A stretch of DNA of 64,000 nt, taken from NCBI RefSeq assembly GCF_000244915.1, contig NZ_CM001442.1:7080012-7144011 (forward strand), given 5' to 3'. Source of the DNA: Bradyrhizobium sp. WSM471 (GTDB lineage: Bacteria; Pseudomonadota; Alphaproteobacteria; Rhizobiales; Xanthobacteraceae). A program made the position numbers and the translations under genes. The number at the start of each line of letters is the position of its first letter. Position 1 is the first letter of the stretch. Below are positions 16,577 through 25,744 of this stretch, one piece after another. The notes under the pieces were generated by a model. That model had not been told where the DNA came from, did not search any database, and worked only from the letters and a program-made list of their open reading frames with translations.

Positions 16577-17375
16577 GCGCCGCATCAATCTCGATGGCCG
16601 GGCCGCAACCGCCGACGTGCCGCGGATCACCATTGGCGGCCTCCGCATGGCTGCGATCGACCTGGAAGCGACCGCAGATTTCATGATCGAGGCGACCGAT
16701 CCGCGCCATCGCATCGGCCGTCCGCTGCACCTGACCTCGGCCAATGGCGAGGTGCTGGCGCGGTGCTCGACCGAACCGGAGACCGAGCGCCTGTTCCGCG
16801 GCGCCGACCTCATCAACGCCGATGGCCAGCCGCTGGTCGCGGCGTCCAGGCTGCAATCCTGGTTTCCGTTGCCCGAGCGCGTCGCCACGACGGACCTGTT
16901 TCACGTCGTCGCGCGCAAGGCTGAGGCGGTCGGCCGCACCTTCTATATGTTCGGCGCCAGCGAGGACGAGAACGCCGCTGCGGTCGAGAACGTTCGGAAG
17001 ATGTATCCAAACCTCAAGATCGTCGGCTACAGCCATGGTTATCTCCGTGGCGATGCGCTGCGCGCGAAGGTCGACGAGATCAACGCGCTAGCGCCGGATT
17101 ATCTCTGGGTTGCGCTGGGCGTGCCAAACGAGCAGGCGTTCGTCGAGGAATTCACCCCGCATCTCACCAATGTCGGCGTCATCAAGACATCCGGCGGCCT
17201 GTTCAACTTTTTGTCGGGCAGCCGCGCCCGCGCGCCGCGATGGATGCAGAAGGTCGGGCTCGAATGGGCCTGGCGCACCTTGCTCGAGCCCCGCCGCCTG
17301 TTCTGGCGCTATTTGACCACCAACCCACGCGCGATCTATCTGCTGTTCAGCCGCAACCGGCCCTTCAATCGCTGA
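16569..17375 (+). CDS. WecB/TagA/CpsF family glycosyltransferase
   Basis: A 268-residue GT26-family enzyme, which transfers N-acetylmannosamine or a related sugar to a lipid-linked acceptor. Motifs include TSANGEVLARC, ADLINADGQPLV (the D-G-x-P active region), FYMFGASEDENAAAVENV, and LGVPNEQAFVEEF with GVIKTSGGLFNFLSGSRARAPRWMQKVGLEWAWRTL near the C-terminus. The start overlaps the Wzc-like gene stop (translational coupling). It is the last gene of the locus in this direction. Confidence 0.92.
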   Translation: MLERRINLDGRAATADVPRITIGGLRMAAIDLEATADFMIEATDPRHRIGRPLHLTSANGEVLARCSTEPETERLFRGADLINADGQPLVAASRLQSWFPLPERVATTDLFHVVARKAEAVGRTFYMFGASEDENAAAVENVRKMYPNLKIVGYSHGYLRGDALRAKVDEINALAPDYLWVALGVPNEQAFVEEFTPHLTNVGVIKTSGGLFNFLSGSRARAPRWMQKVGLEWAWRTLLEPRRLFWRYLTTNPRAIYLLFSRNRPFNR

Positions 17376-17658
17376 GTAGAGAACGACATGACCCCCGCCG
17401 GTCATCAGCCCCGACTGCGCCATCTCAACGCCAGCGGCGCCGGTATTGCGCCTTGCGGGTCGGGCTCATAAGCGGCTAAAGAGACTGTCACGGTCGGCGC
17501 CGGCAACTTTCCCGGCCGCCGTATGTTTTGTATGGCCGCTGACACAAGCGGCACAATCGGCTCAGCCAGTAGTGCGAGCCAGCTTTTCACAGCGAAGGCC
17601 ACGATCGAGTCCGCGCATCGGCCTGCTTTCAGGCGCGACCCAAGGGAGCACGGAACGA

Positions 17659-18000
17659 ATGCATCAGGCCGCAAGCCTGCAATTCGAGCGCATGATGGAC
17701 GAGCTCGTCCTCTGGCATGCCGTGCCGGAGGACGAACGATCGCCGGCGCCTGCCTGGTGGTGGGGTCCGGCGATGGCGGTGCTCGACACGCACGAGCCGA
17801 TGCGACAGGCCTGGTGTTCTGAACTCGGTCTGAGCCAGGACTCGAGCTTTGCCGAAGGCGCGCACGCCCTGCTCGCCCTGTTCGCCAAGCAAACCTCGCT
17901 GACCTGGCCGGATGATTTTCCGCGCAAGGTGCAAATCAAGGAAGACGACGTCCGCGAACTGCACCCGCAGCCATCAGACGACAGCGCTTTTCAAGCGTAG
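17659..18000 (+). CDS. hypothetical protein, 113 residues
   Basis: A soluble acidic protein starting MHQAASLQFERMMDELVLWHAVPEDERSPAP. It contains a WWWGPAMAVL segment and two cysteine-poor helices. A longer frame extends upstream to 17446 but has no ribosome site; GGGAGCACGGA precedes 17659. No family recognised. It converges with the GGDEF-EAL gene and overlaps its 3' end by 27 bases (the tail reads DDSAFQA), so the two transcripts would be antisense over that stretch. Confidence 0.65.
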   Translation: MHQAASLQFERMMDELVLWHAVPEDERSPAPAWWWGPAMAVLDTHEPMRQAWCSELGLSQDSSFAEGAHALLALFAKQTSLTWPDDFPRKVQIKEDDVRELHPQPSDDSAFQA

Positions 18001-21000
18001 CGCCGCGGCCTCGGTGGCGACATGGTCCGGCCCCGGCTGGAGCGGCGGCGCGACGGGCAGCTCCATCGGCCGCAGCAGCTCGGCCATCTCCCGCGCCGGC
18101 AGCGGCATGGAGATCAGGAAACCCTGCATCTCGTCGCAGCCATGGGTGCGCAGGAACGCCTCCTGCTCGGCGTTTTCGACGCCTTCCGCAACCACGGTCA
18201 TGCCGAGCGCCTTGCCCATGCTGATGATCGCCTGCGCGATCGCCTGATCCTCTGCGTCCTGCGGCAAGTCGCGCACGAAAGAGCGGTCGATCTTGATAGT
18301 GTCGATCGGAAAATGCTTCATCAGTGACATCGACGAATAACCGGTGCCGAAATCGTCGATCGCCAAGCGAATGCCGCGGCTCTGGATGGCGTCGAGCACC
18401 TTGAGCGCGCGCCCGACGTTGCGCATCATCATGCTCTCAGTGACCTCCAACTGGAGCAGCACGGGTGACATGCCGCTGGCGGCCAGCGCCTCGTCGACGT
18501 CCTGCAACAGATGCTCGTCCACAAACTGCCGCGGTGACAGGTTGACCGCCATCGACACCGGCAAGAGGCCGCGGCGCTGCCAGGCCATGGCCTGCGCGCA
18601 GGCCTCCTTCACCACCCAGCGGCCGATCGGCACGATCAATCCGGTCTCTTCCGCAAGCGGAATGAACTGCGCCGGCGAGATGCTGCCGAGATCCGGGTGC
18701 GTCCAGCGCAGCAGGGCTTCCACGCCCGTGATCTGGCCGGTCTCCATGTCCACCTTGGGCTGGTAGTTCAAAGTGAATTGATCGCGCTCCAGCGCCCGGC
18801 GCAGCGCGCTCTCCAGCGACAGCCGCTCGATCGACTGCGTCTTCACTTCCTTGGAGAAGAAGCGGTAGCCGTTCTTGCCGTCTTCCTTGGCGAGATACAT
18901 CGCCATGTCGGCGTTCTTGGTCAGTGTCTGTGCGTCGGAGCCGTTGGTCGGATACATCGCGATGCCGATCGAGGCCGTGGTGTGGCACTCATGCCCCGCC
19001 AGCTCCATCGGTTCGGCAAGCGCCGTCAACAGCTCGTTCGCGATGCGCTGCACGTCATCGATCTCGCCACATTGGTCGAGGATCACCACGAACTCGTCTC
19101 CGCCGAGCCGCGCCACCACGTCGCTTGCGCGCAGCGCACCACGCAACCGGTTGGCCACTTCGAGCAGGAGCAGATCGCCGGCCTCGTGGCCCAGCGAATC
19201 GTTGATGACCTTGAAACGGTCGAGGTCGATGAACAGCACCGCAAAGCGGTGGTCGTGGCGCTGCGCTTCGTCGATCGCCTCATGCAGCAGCGCGTTGAAG
19301 GTCTCGCGGTTCGGCAGGTCGGTCAGACTGTCGTGCGAAGCGAGGTATTCGATCCGCTCGTCGGCCTCGTTTTTCTCGTCGGCCCGGTCGAAATTCTCCA
19401 TCGCGAAGGAGACGTTGTCGGCGAGGCGCTGCAACAGCTCAACGAACTCGGCCGTGAAGGTGCCCGGCTCGGTGGACATGTAGATCATGACGCCGACGGC
19501 CTGATCGTGCGCGACGAGCGGAAAAGCCGCGCCCGACCGCGCGCCGTCGTTGCGGACAATTGCATGGAAGGCGCGAACGCGATCGTCGTTGAGATAGTCG
19601 TTGCTGATGCAGGGCTGGCGGGTGCGGAACGCCGTGCCGCTCATTCCGCGCCCCTCGGGACGTTCGGGGTCGATTGACAGGCGGACATTGCGCGTGGTGT
19701 CAGACGATGGTCCGGCACTGGACACGATCTCCAGCTGGTCGCTGTCGGCCCTCGACAGTGCAATGGTGGTCGAGGTGAATTTTGCGCCATTCGAGGCGGC
19801 AAGGCAGACGAGGTCGAACAGTTCGGCGCGCGACTTCGCCCGCATGATCGCCTCGTTGGTGGCGCTCAGCGACGCAAACATCCGCGTCAGGCGTTCCTTC
19901 TGCGCCTCGGTGCGGGCCTTCTCCTCGGCACGATCGAAATTGTCGAGGGCGAAAGAGACGTTTTCAGCGAGGCGTCCGAGCAGTTCGACCAGATCGGGTG
20001 TGAACGTATTCTCTTCTGGTGCGAGGAAAAGCAGGATGCCAATCGGCTCCTGGCCGGCCCTCAGCAGTGGGAAGCTGGCAGCAGCCCGGGTTCCATCCTC
20101 GATCGCCTTGGAATGCCAGTGCACCGATCGCGGATCATTCAGATAATCGTTGATGACACTGGCCCGGCGGGTCCGCAGCGATATCCCTATGATCCCCTGG
20201 CCCTCAGGATGGTCGGCGGAAACGAGGCAGGTGCGTCCCACCATTCGTTCCTGCAGGCGTCCCTTCACGGCGACCACCCGGACAAGCTCACGTTTGTCGT
20301 CCAAAGTGCCGATTGTCGCGGAGGCGAACACCCCGCCGAGCACGGCGGCCTGGCACGCGACCTCGAACAGCTCCTCGCGCGTCTTGGCGCGCATGATGGC
20401 CTCATTGGTGGCGCTCAGCGCCTCGAACATGCCACTCAGGCGATCACGCTGCTTGTCGGCCCGCGCTTTTTCGTCGGCCCGATCGAAATTCTCCAGCGCG
20501 AAGGCGACGTTGGCCTGGAGCTTGCGCAGGAGCTCGACGAACTCGTCCGTGAAAGTGCCGCGCTCGCGCGAGTTGAACAGGAATACGCCCTCGACCCTGT
20601 CACCGTTGAACAGCGGCAGCGCGGTTGACGACCCAATACCGTTGCGACGCGCGCTGGCGTGCCAAGGCTCGAGGCGAGTGTCGGCCAGGATGTCGTTGCT
20701 GATACAAGGCTGTCGCGTCCGGAACGCAGTGCCGGTCAGCCCGCGTCCCTCCGGCACCTCGTCGCTGACCGGCAACCTGAAGGTTCGTACCTCAGCGGCG
20801 TTCGGTCCGAACGATGCGACGATGCGAAGCAGTCCCGTGTCGCGGTCGAGCAATGCGATCGAGGTCGAGGCGAACTTCGCGCCCTGCACCGTGGCTTCGC
20901 AAACTAGATCAAACAGTTCGCTGCGGGATCTTGCCCGCAGAATGGCCTCGTTGGTCGCGCTTAGCGCCGCGTACATGCGCGCCAGCCGTTCCTCCTCCAG

Positions 21001-22089
21001 CGCGATCTGGGCCTTCTCCTTGTCGCGGTCAAAATTCTCGAGCGCAAAGCATACGGTTTCAGTCATGCGCAGCAACAGTGCGACGATGCCTTCGTCTTTC
21101 GCCCAGGCTTTGCTCACGAAGAAAAACAGCACGCCGATGCTGGTACCACGCTTGATCAGGGGAGCAGCCACGCAGGCGACGGCGCCGGCATTGACGTTGG
21201 CCTGCTCCCAGGTGGTCCCCTTGGTACGATTGACGAGGTCGTCCTCGACGACCGCTTTCTGCGTCCGGAACACCTCGCCGGACATGCCTTTGCCGTAGGG
21301 ACTCTCCGGATCGATCGAGTAGCGCGACTGTCTGATCAGATCCAGATTTTGTCCGGTCGCTGCCACCGGCGTCAGCCATTCGGAATCCGGCTCGCGCAGC
21401 AGAACGAAAGTTGCAAGCGACTTGCCACTGTACACAGCGGCATCGCAGACCCGCTGGTACAGATCCTGCTCGGTGCCCGCGTGAAGGATTGCTTCATTGG
21501 TCGCGGTGAGGGCGCCGAACATGCGGTTGAGCCGCCGCACTGCCCGCTCGCCATCCACGCGCGCTGTCTCGCGCGCGAAATTCTCCAGCGCATGTGAGAT
21601 ATTGCTCGACATCCGCTCGAACAGCGAGACCATCGCCTCGTCGAGCGTGCCTGCCCCCGAGCGGGTCACATACAACACGCCGATACTGCGACCGCCGCAG
21701 ATCAGGGGAAGCGCCGCGGCTGCGCCGACACCCGCCCCGGCCGCGCCCTCGCGCCACGCGAGCGAGCGCGGATCGTTCAGGTAATCGTTGCTGATGCAGA
21801 TCCCCTGGCTGCGAAAGGCTTCGCCGCCGACGCCCGATCCCTCCGGCGTGCCGGCCGCCGTGGTGATCTTGATCGCACGCAGCCGCGCAACGTCGTCGCC
21901 GCAGCCGGCCGCAAACCGCAGCCGCTGGCCATCCGGCTCCGCCAGGAAGACGGCGACGGCCATGAAGTCCCCACTCGAAAACCCGGCGTCGCAGACCTTC
22001 TGGTACAGCTCGTCCGGCGACTTCGCGTAAAGGATCGCTTCGTTGATGTCGCTCAACGCTGCAAGTGTGCGCGCGAGGGTCCTCTGCAC
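17974..22089 (-). CDS. five-GAF, GGDEF and EAL domain protein (cyclic di-GMP turnover)
   Basis: A 1371-residue soluble protein. Five tandem GAF-like sensor domains are seen from the recurring NEAI[LM] segments at about residues 17, 197, 378, 560 and 746, a period near 182, each also carrying an LPL or FPL and GV[LM] block. The GGDEF domain has RLGGDEFVVIL (GGDEF at 996-1000) after SLTDLPNRETF. The EAL domain has GVEALLRW (EAL at 1124-1126), VNLSPRQF, QLEVTES, IDDFGTGYSSM and VVAEGVEN. Both catalytic motifs look intact, so it may make or degrade cyclic di-GMP. A GTG start at 22089 has a strong ribosome site (GGGGGAGTG). No membrane segment is seen. Confidence 0.95.
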   Translation of the reverse strand: MQRTLARTLAALSDINEAILYAKSPDELYQKVCDAGFSSGDFMAVAVFLAEPDGQRLRFAAGCGDDVARLRAIKITTAAGTPEGSGVGGEAFRSQGICISNDYLNDPRSLAWREGAAGAGVGAAAALPLICGGRSIGVLYVTRSGAGTLDEAMVSLFERMSSNISHALENFARETARVDGERAVRRLNRMFGALTATNEAILHAGTEQDLYQRVCDAAVYSGKSLATFVLLREPDSEWLTPVAATGQNLDLIRQSRYSIDPESPYGKGMSGEVFRTQKAVVEDDLVNRTKGTTWEQANVNAGAVACVAAPLIKRGTSIGVLFFFVSKAWAKDEGIVALLLRMTETVCFALENFDRDKEKAQIALEEERLARMYAALSATNEAILRARSRSELFDLVCEATVQGAKFASTSIALLDRDTGLLRIVASFGPNAAEVRTFRLPVSDEVPEGRGLTGTAFRTRQPCISNDILADTRLEPWHASARRNGIGSSTALPLFNGDRVEGVFLFNSRERGTFTDEFVELLRKLQANVAFALENFDRADEKARADKQRDRLSGMFEALSATNEAIMRAKTREELFEVACQAAVLGGVFASATIGTLDDKRELVRVVAVKGRLQERMVGRTCLVSADHPEGQGIIGISLRTRRASVINDYLNDPRSVHWHSKAIEDGTRAAASFPLLRAGQEPIGILLFLAPEENTFTPDLVELLGRLAENVSFALDNFDRAEEKARTEAQKERLTRMFASLSATNEAIMRAKSRAELFDLVCLAASNGAKFTSTTIALSRADSDQLEIVSSAGPSSDTTRNVRLSIDPERPEGRGMSGTAFRTRQPCISNDYLNDDRVRAFHAIVRNDGARSGAAFPLVAHDQAVGVMIYMSTEPGTFTAEFVELLQRLADNVSFAMENFDRADEKNEADERIEYLASHDSLTDLPNRETFNALLHEAIDEAQRHDHRFAVLFIDLDRFKVINDSLGHEAGDLLLLEVANRLRGALRASDVVARLGGDEFVVILDQCGEIDDVQRIANELLTALAEPMELAGHECHTTASIGIAMYPTNGSDAQTLTKNADMAMYLAKEDGKNGYRFFSKEVKTQSIERLSLESALRRALERDQFTLNYQPKVDMETGQITGVEALLRWTHPDLGSISPAQFIPLAEETGLIVPIGRWVVKEACAQAMAWQRRGLLPVSMAVNLSPRQFVDEHLLQDVDEALAASGMSPVLLQLEVTESMMMRNVGRALKVLDAIQSRGIRLAIDDFGTGYSSMSLMKHFPIDTIKIDRSFVRDLPQDAEDQAIAQAIISMGKALGMTVVAEGVENAEQEAFLRTHGCDEMQGFLISMPLPAREMAELLRPMELPVAPPLQPGPDHVATEAAALRLKSAVV

Positions 22090-22374
22090 GATCTCACTCC
22101 CCCGGCATCTCTGCCATTTTATCCCGGATAGCTTATGAGGGCGGATGGCCTAAGTGGGGGTTATTGGTTCCCGCAAACCGTCAATCAAAGTGAACGAGCT
22201 GCGAACAACCGGCGCGAAATCCCGCTGTACGGGATGGCAGTTTCGACCGACCACGCGTTCTGTTTACGAATTTGCAGCCCTGTATTGGTTTACGGGAGAT
22301 TGATATCGCAGCCGCGCTTTGAGACCATGGCTCCCAACAAGCAGCCTGTTAAGGGTACCAGCCGGGGAAACGCC

Positions 22375-23427
22375 ATGCCGATCGTCCAGGCCGACCGCCT
22401 CACGCGCATCAGCGCCGCGCTGCTTCGTGCCGCCGGAGCTTCCGAGGAAGAGGCCGACGCGGTCGCAGGCGGCTGCGTCAAAGCCAATCTCGCCGGCCAC
22501 GATTCCCACGGCGTGATCGCCGTACCCACCTACATCGACCGCATCAAGGCCGGCCATATCGTGCCCGGCGCCAAATGGAGCATCGTCCGGGAATCCCCGA
22601 CGACGACCGTGATTGACGGCCAGTGGGGTTTTGGCTTCCACGTCAACGCCAAGGCGATGGCGCTGACGATCGAGAAAGCGAAGACAGCGAATGTCGCCGC
22701 CTGCACCGTGTTCCGGCAAAGCCATGTCGGCCGCCTCGCCGCCTATCCGCTGATGGCGATGCGCGAAGGCATGATCGGGATCGCAACGGCGGATTCCGGC
22801 CGCTCGCCGAAGCACGTGGCGCCGTTCGGCGGCAAGGAGGCTCGGCTCGGCACCAATCCGATCTCGATAGCGGTGCCGTCCGATCTCGATGCGCCGTTCT
22901 ATCTGGACATGGCGACCTCTGCGGTCGCGGCCGGCAAGATCCAGCTCGCGGTCGCCCGCGACGAGGAGATTCCGACAGGATGGATCATCGATGCCGAAGG
23001 ACGACACACCACCGATCCGACCCAATACCGCAAGGGCGGCGCGCTGCTGCCGCTCGGCGGAACCGAGGGCTACAAGGGCAGCGGCCTCGCCGCCATGGTC
23101 GAGGTCCTGTGCGGCCTGCTCACCGGCCTTGGTTTCGGCGTCGAGCCCACGGGCCGGCACAATGACGGCTGCTTCATGGCCGTGTTCAACGTCGCCGCAT
23201 TTCGCCCGTTGCAAGACTTCAAGCGCGAGGTTGCCGAGTTCGCGCACTATCTCAAATCGACCCCGCCCTCCGAGGGCAGCAAAGGCGTGTTCTATCCCGG
23301 AGAGATCGAGGGCGTGCGCGAGCAGCAGCGCCGGCGCGACGGCATCGAGATCGAGGATGCGACGTGGGAAAAACTGCGCGCGCTGGCGCGCGAGTACAGG
23401 CTGGATACGGTCCTTGATCTGGCCTGA
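22375..23427 (+). CDS. Ldh-family (malate/lactate/ureidoglycolate) dehydrogenase
   Basis: A 350-residue member of the NAD(P)-dependent Ldh_2 fold, which has an unusual cofactor site and acts on 2-hydroxyacids. Features include GHDSHGVIAVPTYI, VNAKAMALTIEKAK, RLAAYPLMAMREGMIGI, the catalytic-region HVGRLAAYP, GTNPISIAVP, and GYKGSGLAAMVEVLCG near the end. The start at 22375 has GGGGAAA upstream; an ATG at 22327 is less likely. It precedes the flavin monooxygenase and FAH-type genes (21- and 15-base spacings), consistent with one catabolic operon. A 285-base gene-free region lies upstream. Confidence 0.9.
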   Translation: MPIVQADRLTRISAALLRAAGASEEEADAVAGGCVKANLAGHDSHGVIAVPTYIDRIKAGHIVPGAKWSIVRESPTTTVIDGQWGFGFHVNAKAMALTIEKAKTANVAACTVFRQSHVGRLAAYPLMAMREGMIGIATADSGRSPKHVAPFGGKEARLGTNPISIAVPSDLDAPFYLDMATSAVAAGKIQLAVARDEEIPTGWIIDAEGRHTTDPTQYRKGGALLPLGGTEGYKGSGLAAMVEVLCGLLTGLGFGVEPTGRHNDGCFMAVFNVAAFRPLQDFKREVAEFAHYLKSTPPSEGSKGVFYPGEIEGVREQQRRRDGIEIEDATWEKLRALAREYRLDTVLDLA

Positions 23428-23448
23428 CGCAATTCGGAGAACAGCAGC

Positions 23449-24816
23449 ATGACGCGGCAGATGGTACTGGTCGGCTTCCTTCAGGCCCAGAACTGCACGA
23501 ATTTGCCGAGTTCATGGCGCCATCCGGACTCGCGCGACGATTCGATGTCGGCGGACTACTATCAGGAGATCGCCAAAATCCTCGAAGCCGGCAAGTTCCA
23601 CATGGCCTTCTTCGACGACCGGCTGGCGATGCCGGACCGCTACGGCAACGATCACGCCCACACCGTCGAATACGGTATCCGCTGCGTGAAGATGGACCCG
23701 CTGATCGTGCTGACAACGATGGGCATGGTTACAGAGAAGCTCGGGTTGGGGGCGACCGGCTCGACGACTTATTTCGAACCTTTCGACATCGCCCGCCGCT
23801 TCGCAACGCTCGACCTGATGTCCGGCGGACGCGCCGGGTGGAATGTCGTCACCTCGCTCAACGACGGCGAGGCCTTTAACATGGGCCGGGATTCTCATCC
23901 CGAGCACGACGCCCGCTATGACCGTGCCGACGAGTTCATGGAGGTCGTGCTCGGCCATTGGGACACCTGGGAAGACGGCGCGCTCATAATGGACAAGACG
24001 AGCGGCCGCTTCGCCGATCCAGCCAAGGTGAAGCGGCTCGATCACAAGGGCCCATTCTACAAGTCGCGCGGTCCCTTCACCGTGCCGCGCTCGGATCAGG
24101 GCCATCCCGTGATCATCCAGGCGGGTGCGTCCGGCCGCGGGCAACGCTTTGCAGGACGATGGGGCGAGGTGATCTTTACCGCCGCACGCAACCTCGCCGC
24201 CGCCAAGGAAGGCTATGCGTCCGTGCGTAATGAGGCCGCGAAAGCCGGCCGGGATCCGGAGGCGATGTTCCTCTGCAACCTCACGACACCGGTCTGCGCC
24301 GCGACCAAGGCCGAGGCCGAAGACAAGATGGCGCTGGTCAACAAGCTGCCGCTGCAGATCGACGCGCTGTCGCTACTGGCCGAAGCGCTCAATTACGATT
24401 TCGCCTCCAAGGATCTCGACGAGCCGCTGACGACGGAAGAGTTGAAGAGCATGCAGGGCATTCTGGGCATCCGCGACGGCGTGCTCAAGAACTCCGGCAA
24501 GAGCAATCCGAGCGCGCGCGATTTCGTCACCTTCTCCGGCCGCGGCCAGGTCCAGGATGCGATGGTCGGCGGCCCCAAGGAGATCGCGGACAAGCTCGAA
24601 GAAATGTTCGTCGAGCGCGGCTGCGACGGCTTTGTCATCGCCGCGACCTATGTGCCCGGCTCCTATGCCGATTTCGTGCAACATATCGTCCCGGAATTGC
24701 AGCGGCGCGGATTGTTCCAGAAGGAATATCGCGGCAAGACACTGCGGGAAAATCTCGGGCTCAAGCGGCCGGCTGCCGGCGACTGGAAAGTGGAGCCGCG
24801 CGATGCCGTGGAATAA
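23449..24816 (+). CDS. LLM-class flavin-dependent monooxygenase (NtaA/SnaA/DszA type)
   Basis: A 455-residue TIM-barrel flavin monooxygenase of the NtaA/SnaA/DszA group, which uses reduced FMN made by a separate reductase. Visible motifs are MVLVGFLQAQNC, MAFFDDRLAMPDRYG, RRFATLDLMSGGRAGWNVVTSLND, then PVIIQAGASGRGQRFAGRWGEVIFTA. The C-terminus has the expected Gly-rich region and basic tail. No flavin reductase is adjacent. It sits between the Ldh-type dehydrogenase and a FAH-family hydrolase, so it likely oxidises a substrate in a degradative pathway. Confidence 0.92.
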   Translation: MTRQMVLVGFLQAQNCTNLPSSWRHPDSRDDSMSADYYQEIAKILEAGKFHMAFFDDRLAMPDRYGNDHAHTVEYGIRCVKMDPLIVLTTMGMVTEKLGLGATGSTTYFEPFDIARRFATLDLMSGGRAGWNVVTSLNDGEAFNMGRDSHPEHDARYDRADEFMEVVLGHWDTWEDGALIMDKTSGRFADPAKVKRLDHKGPFYKSRGPFTVPRSDQGHPVIIQAGASGRGQRFAGRWGEVIFTAARNLAAAKEGYASVRNEAAKAGRDPEAMFLCNLTTPVCAATKAEAEDKMALVNKLPLQIDALSLLAEALNYDFASKDLDEPLTTEELKSMQGILGIRDGVLKNSGKSNPSARDFVTFSGRGQVQDAMVGGPKEIADKLEEMFVERGCDGFVIAATYVPGSYADFVQHIVPELQRRGLFQKEYRGKTLRENLGLKRPAAGDWKVEPRDAVE

Positions 24817-24831
24817 CAACGGAGACACGGC

Positions 24832-25617
24832 ATGCGCTGGCTGAAATTCACCGCCGCGGACAAGATGTCCTGGGGAATCGTCGAGAGTGACCAGGTCATC
24901 GCCGTCGATGGCGATCCCTTAGGCGAATGGCAGCGCACCTCGCGCACGCATCCGCTGTCGCAGGTTAGAATCGAGCTGCCGCTGATTCCGCGCACCTTCT
25001 ACTGCGTCGGCCTGAACTATCTGAAGCACCTGAAGGAGGCCGCCGACAAGCGCGGCGAGGTGCCAGCGGTGCCGGACAGACCCGAGATCGGCTATCGCGC
25101 CCAGAATGCGCTGATCGCACATGACGAGGAGGTCGTGATCCCGTCCTTTGCGACGGACAAGATCCACTACGAAGGCGAACTCGTCGTCGTCATCGGCAAG
25201 AAGGTCAAGCATCTCACCAAACAGAATGCCATGGATTGCGTGTTCGGCTACACCATCGGCAACGACGTCAGCGAACGCAGCTGGCAGAAGGCCGACCGCA
25301 GCCTGTGGCGCTCGAAGAACGCCGACACGTTCAAGCCGATGGGCCCGTGGATCGAGACCGAAGCCGACCTCGACAAGATGGAAACGATCGTCCGGGTCAA
25401 CGGCAAGGAGACCAACCGCTTCCACACCAACGACATGATCTTTGGCGTGGTGCCCTTCCTGGTCGAGCTGACCAAATACTTTACGCTATGGCCGGGCGAT
25501 GTGATCTGGATGGGCACGGACGGAGCCTCGCCTGACATCAAGCACGGCGACGTCGTGGAGATCGACATCACCGGTATCGGGACGCTGCGGAACAGGTTCG
25601 TGCGGGAAGAGCGGTAA
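24832..25617 (+). CDS. fumarylacetoacetate hydrolase (FAH) family protein
   Basis: A 261-residue FAH-fold protein. Metal ligands appear in HYEGELVVVIGKK (Glu) and the pair GYTIGNDVSERSWQ, with MGPWIETEADLDKM and MIFGVVPFLVELTKYFTLWPGDVIWMGT. FAH-family enzymes cleave C-C bonds in beta-diketo or acylpyruvate-like compounds. It follows the flavin monooxygenase by 15 bases, so the trio may oxidise and then cleave a compound. A REP-like dyad follows directly. Confidence 0.92.
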   Translation: MRWLKFTAADKMSWGIVESDQVIAVDGDPLGEWQRTSRTHPLSQVRIELPLIPRTFYCVGLNYLKHLKEAADKRGEVPAVPDRPEIGYRAQNALIAHDEEVVIPSFATDKIHYEGELVVVIGKKVKHLTKQNAMDCVFGYTIGNDVSERSWQKADRSLWRSKNADTFKPMGPWIETEADLDKMETIVRVNGKETNRFHTNDMIFGVVPFLVELTKYFTLWPGDVIWMGTDGASPDIKHGDVVEIDITGIGTLRNRFVREER

Positions 25618-25618
25618 T

Positions 25619-25720
25619 CCTCATCCCGAGGAGCTTGCGAAGCAAGCGTCTCGAAGGATGAAGGCCCGGTTGTGGCCTCCCCCTTCAAGACGGCCGCTAC
25701 TCGGCCTCCTCAGGGTGAGG
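25619..25720. repeat. TCCTCAT-type long dyad repeat, complete copy
   Basis: The left arm starts TCCTCATCCCGAGGAGC and the right arm ends CTCCTCAGGGTGAGG, forming an imperfect inverted repeat of about 100 bases with inner pairs (GGCCCGGTTGTGGCC). The element family recurs at 50905, where it is split by the IS. It sits just behind the FAH gene and may act as a transcript-end hairpin. Confidence 0.7.
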
Positions 25721-25744
25721 CGGCAGATTTGAACACGTCGCAGC

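Noticed and set aside
17389..17481. A short frame MTPAGHQPRL after the WecB-type gene
   Set aside because: Only 30 codons, no conserved features; likely chance.
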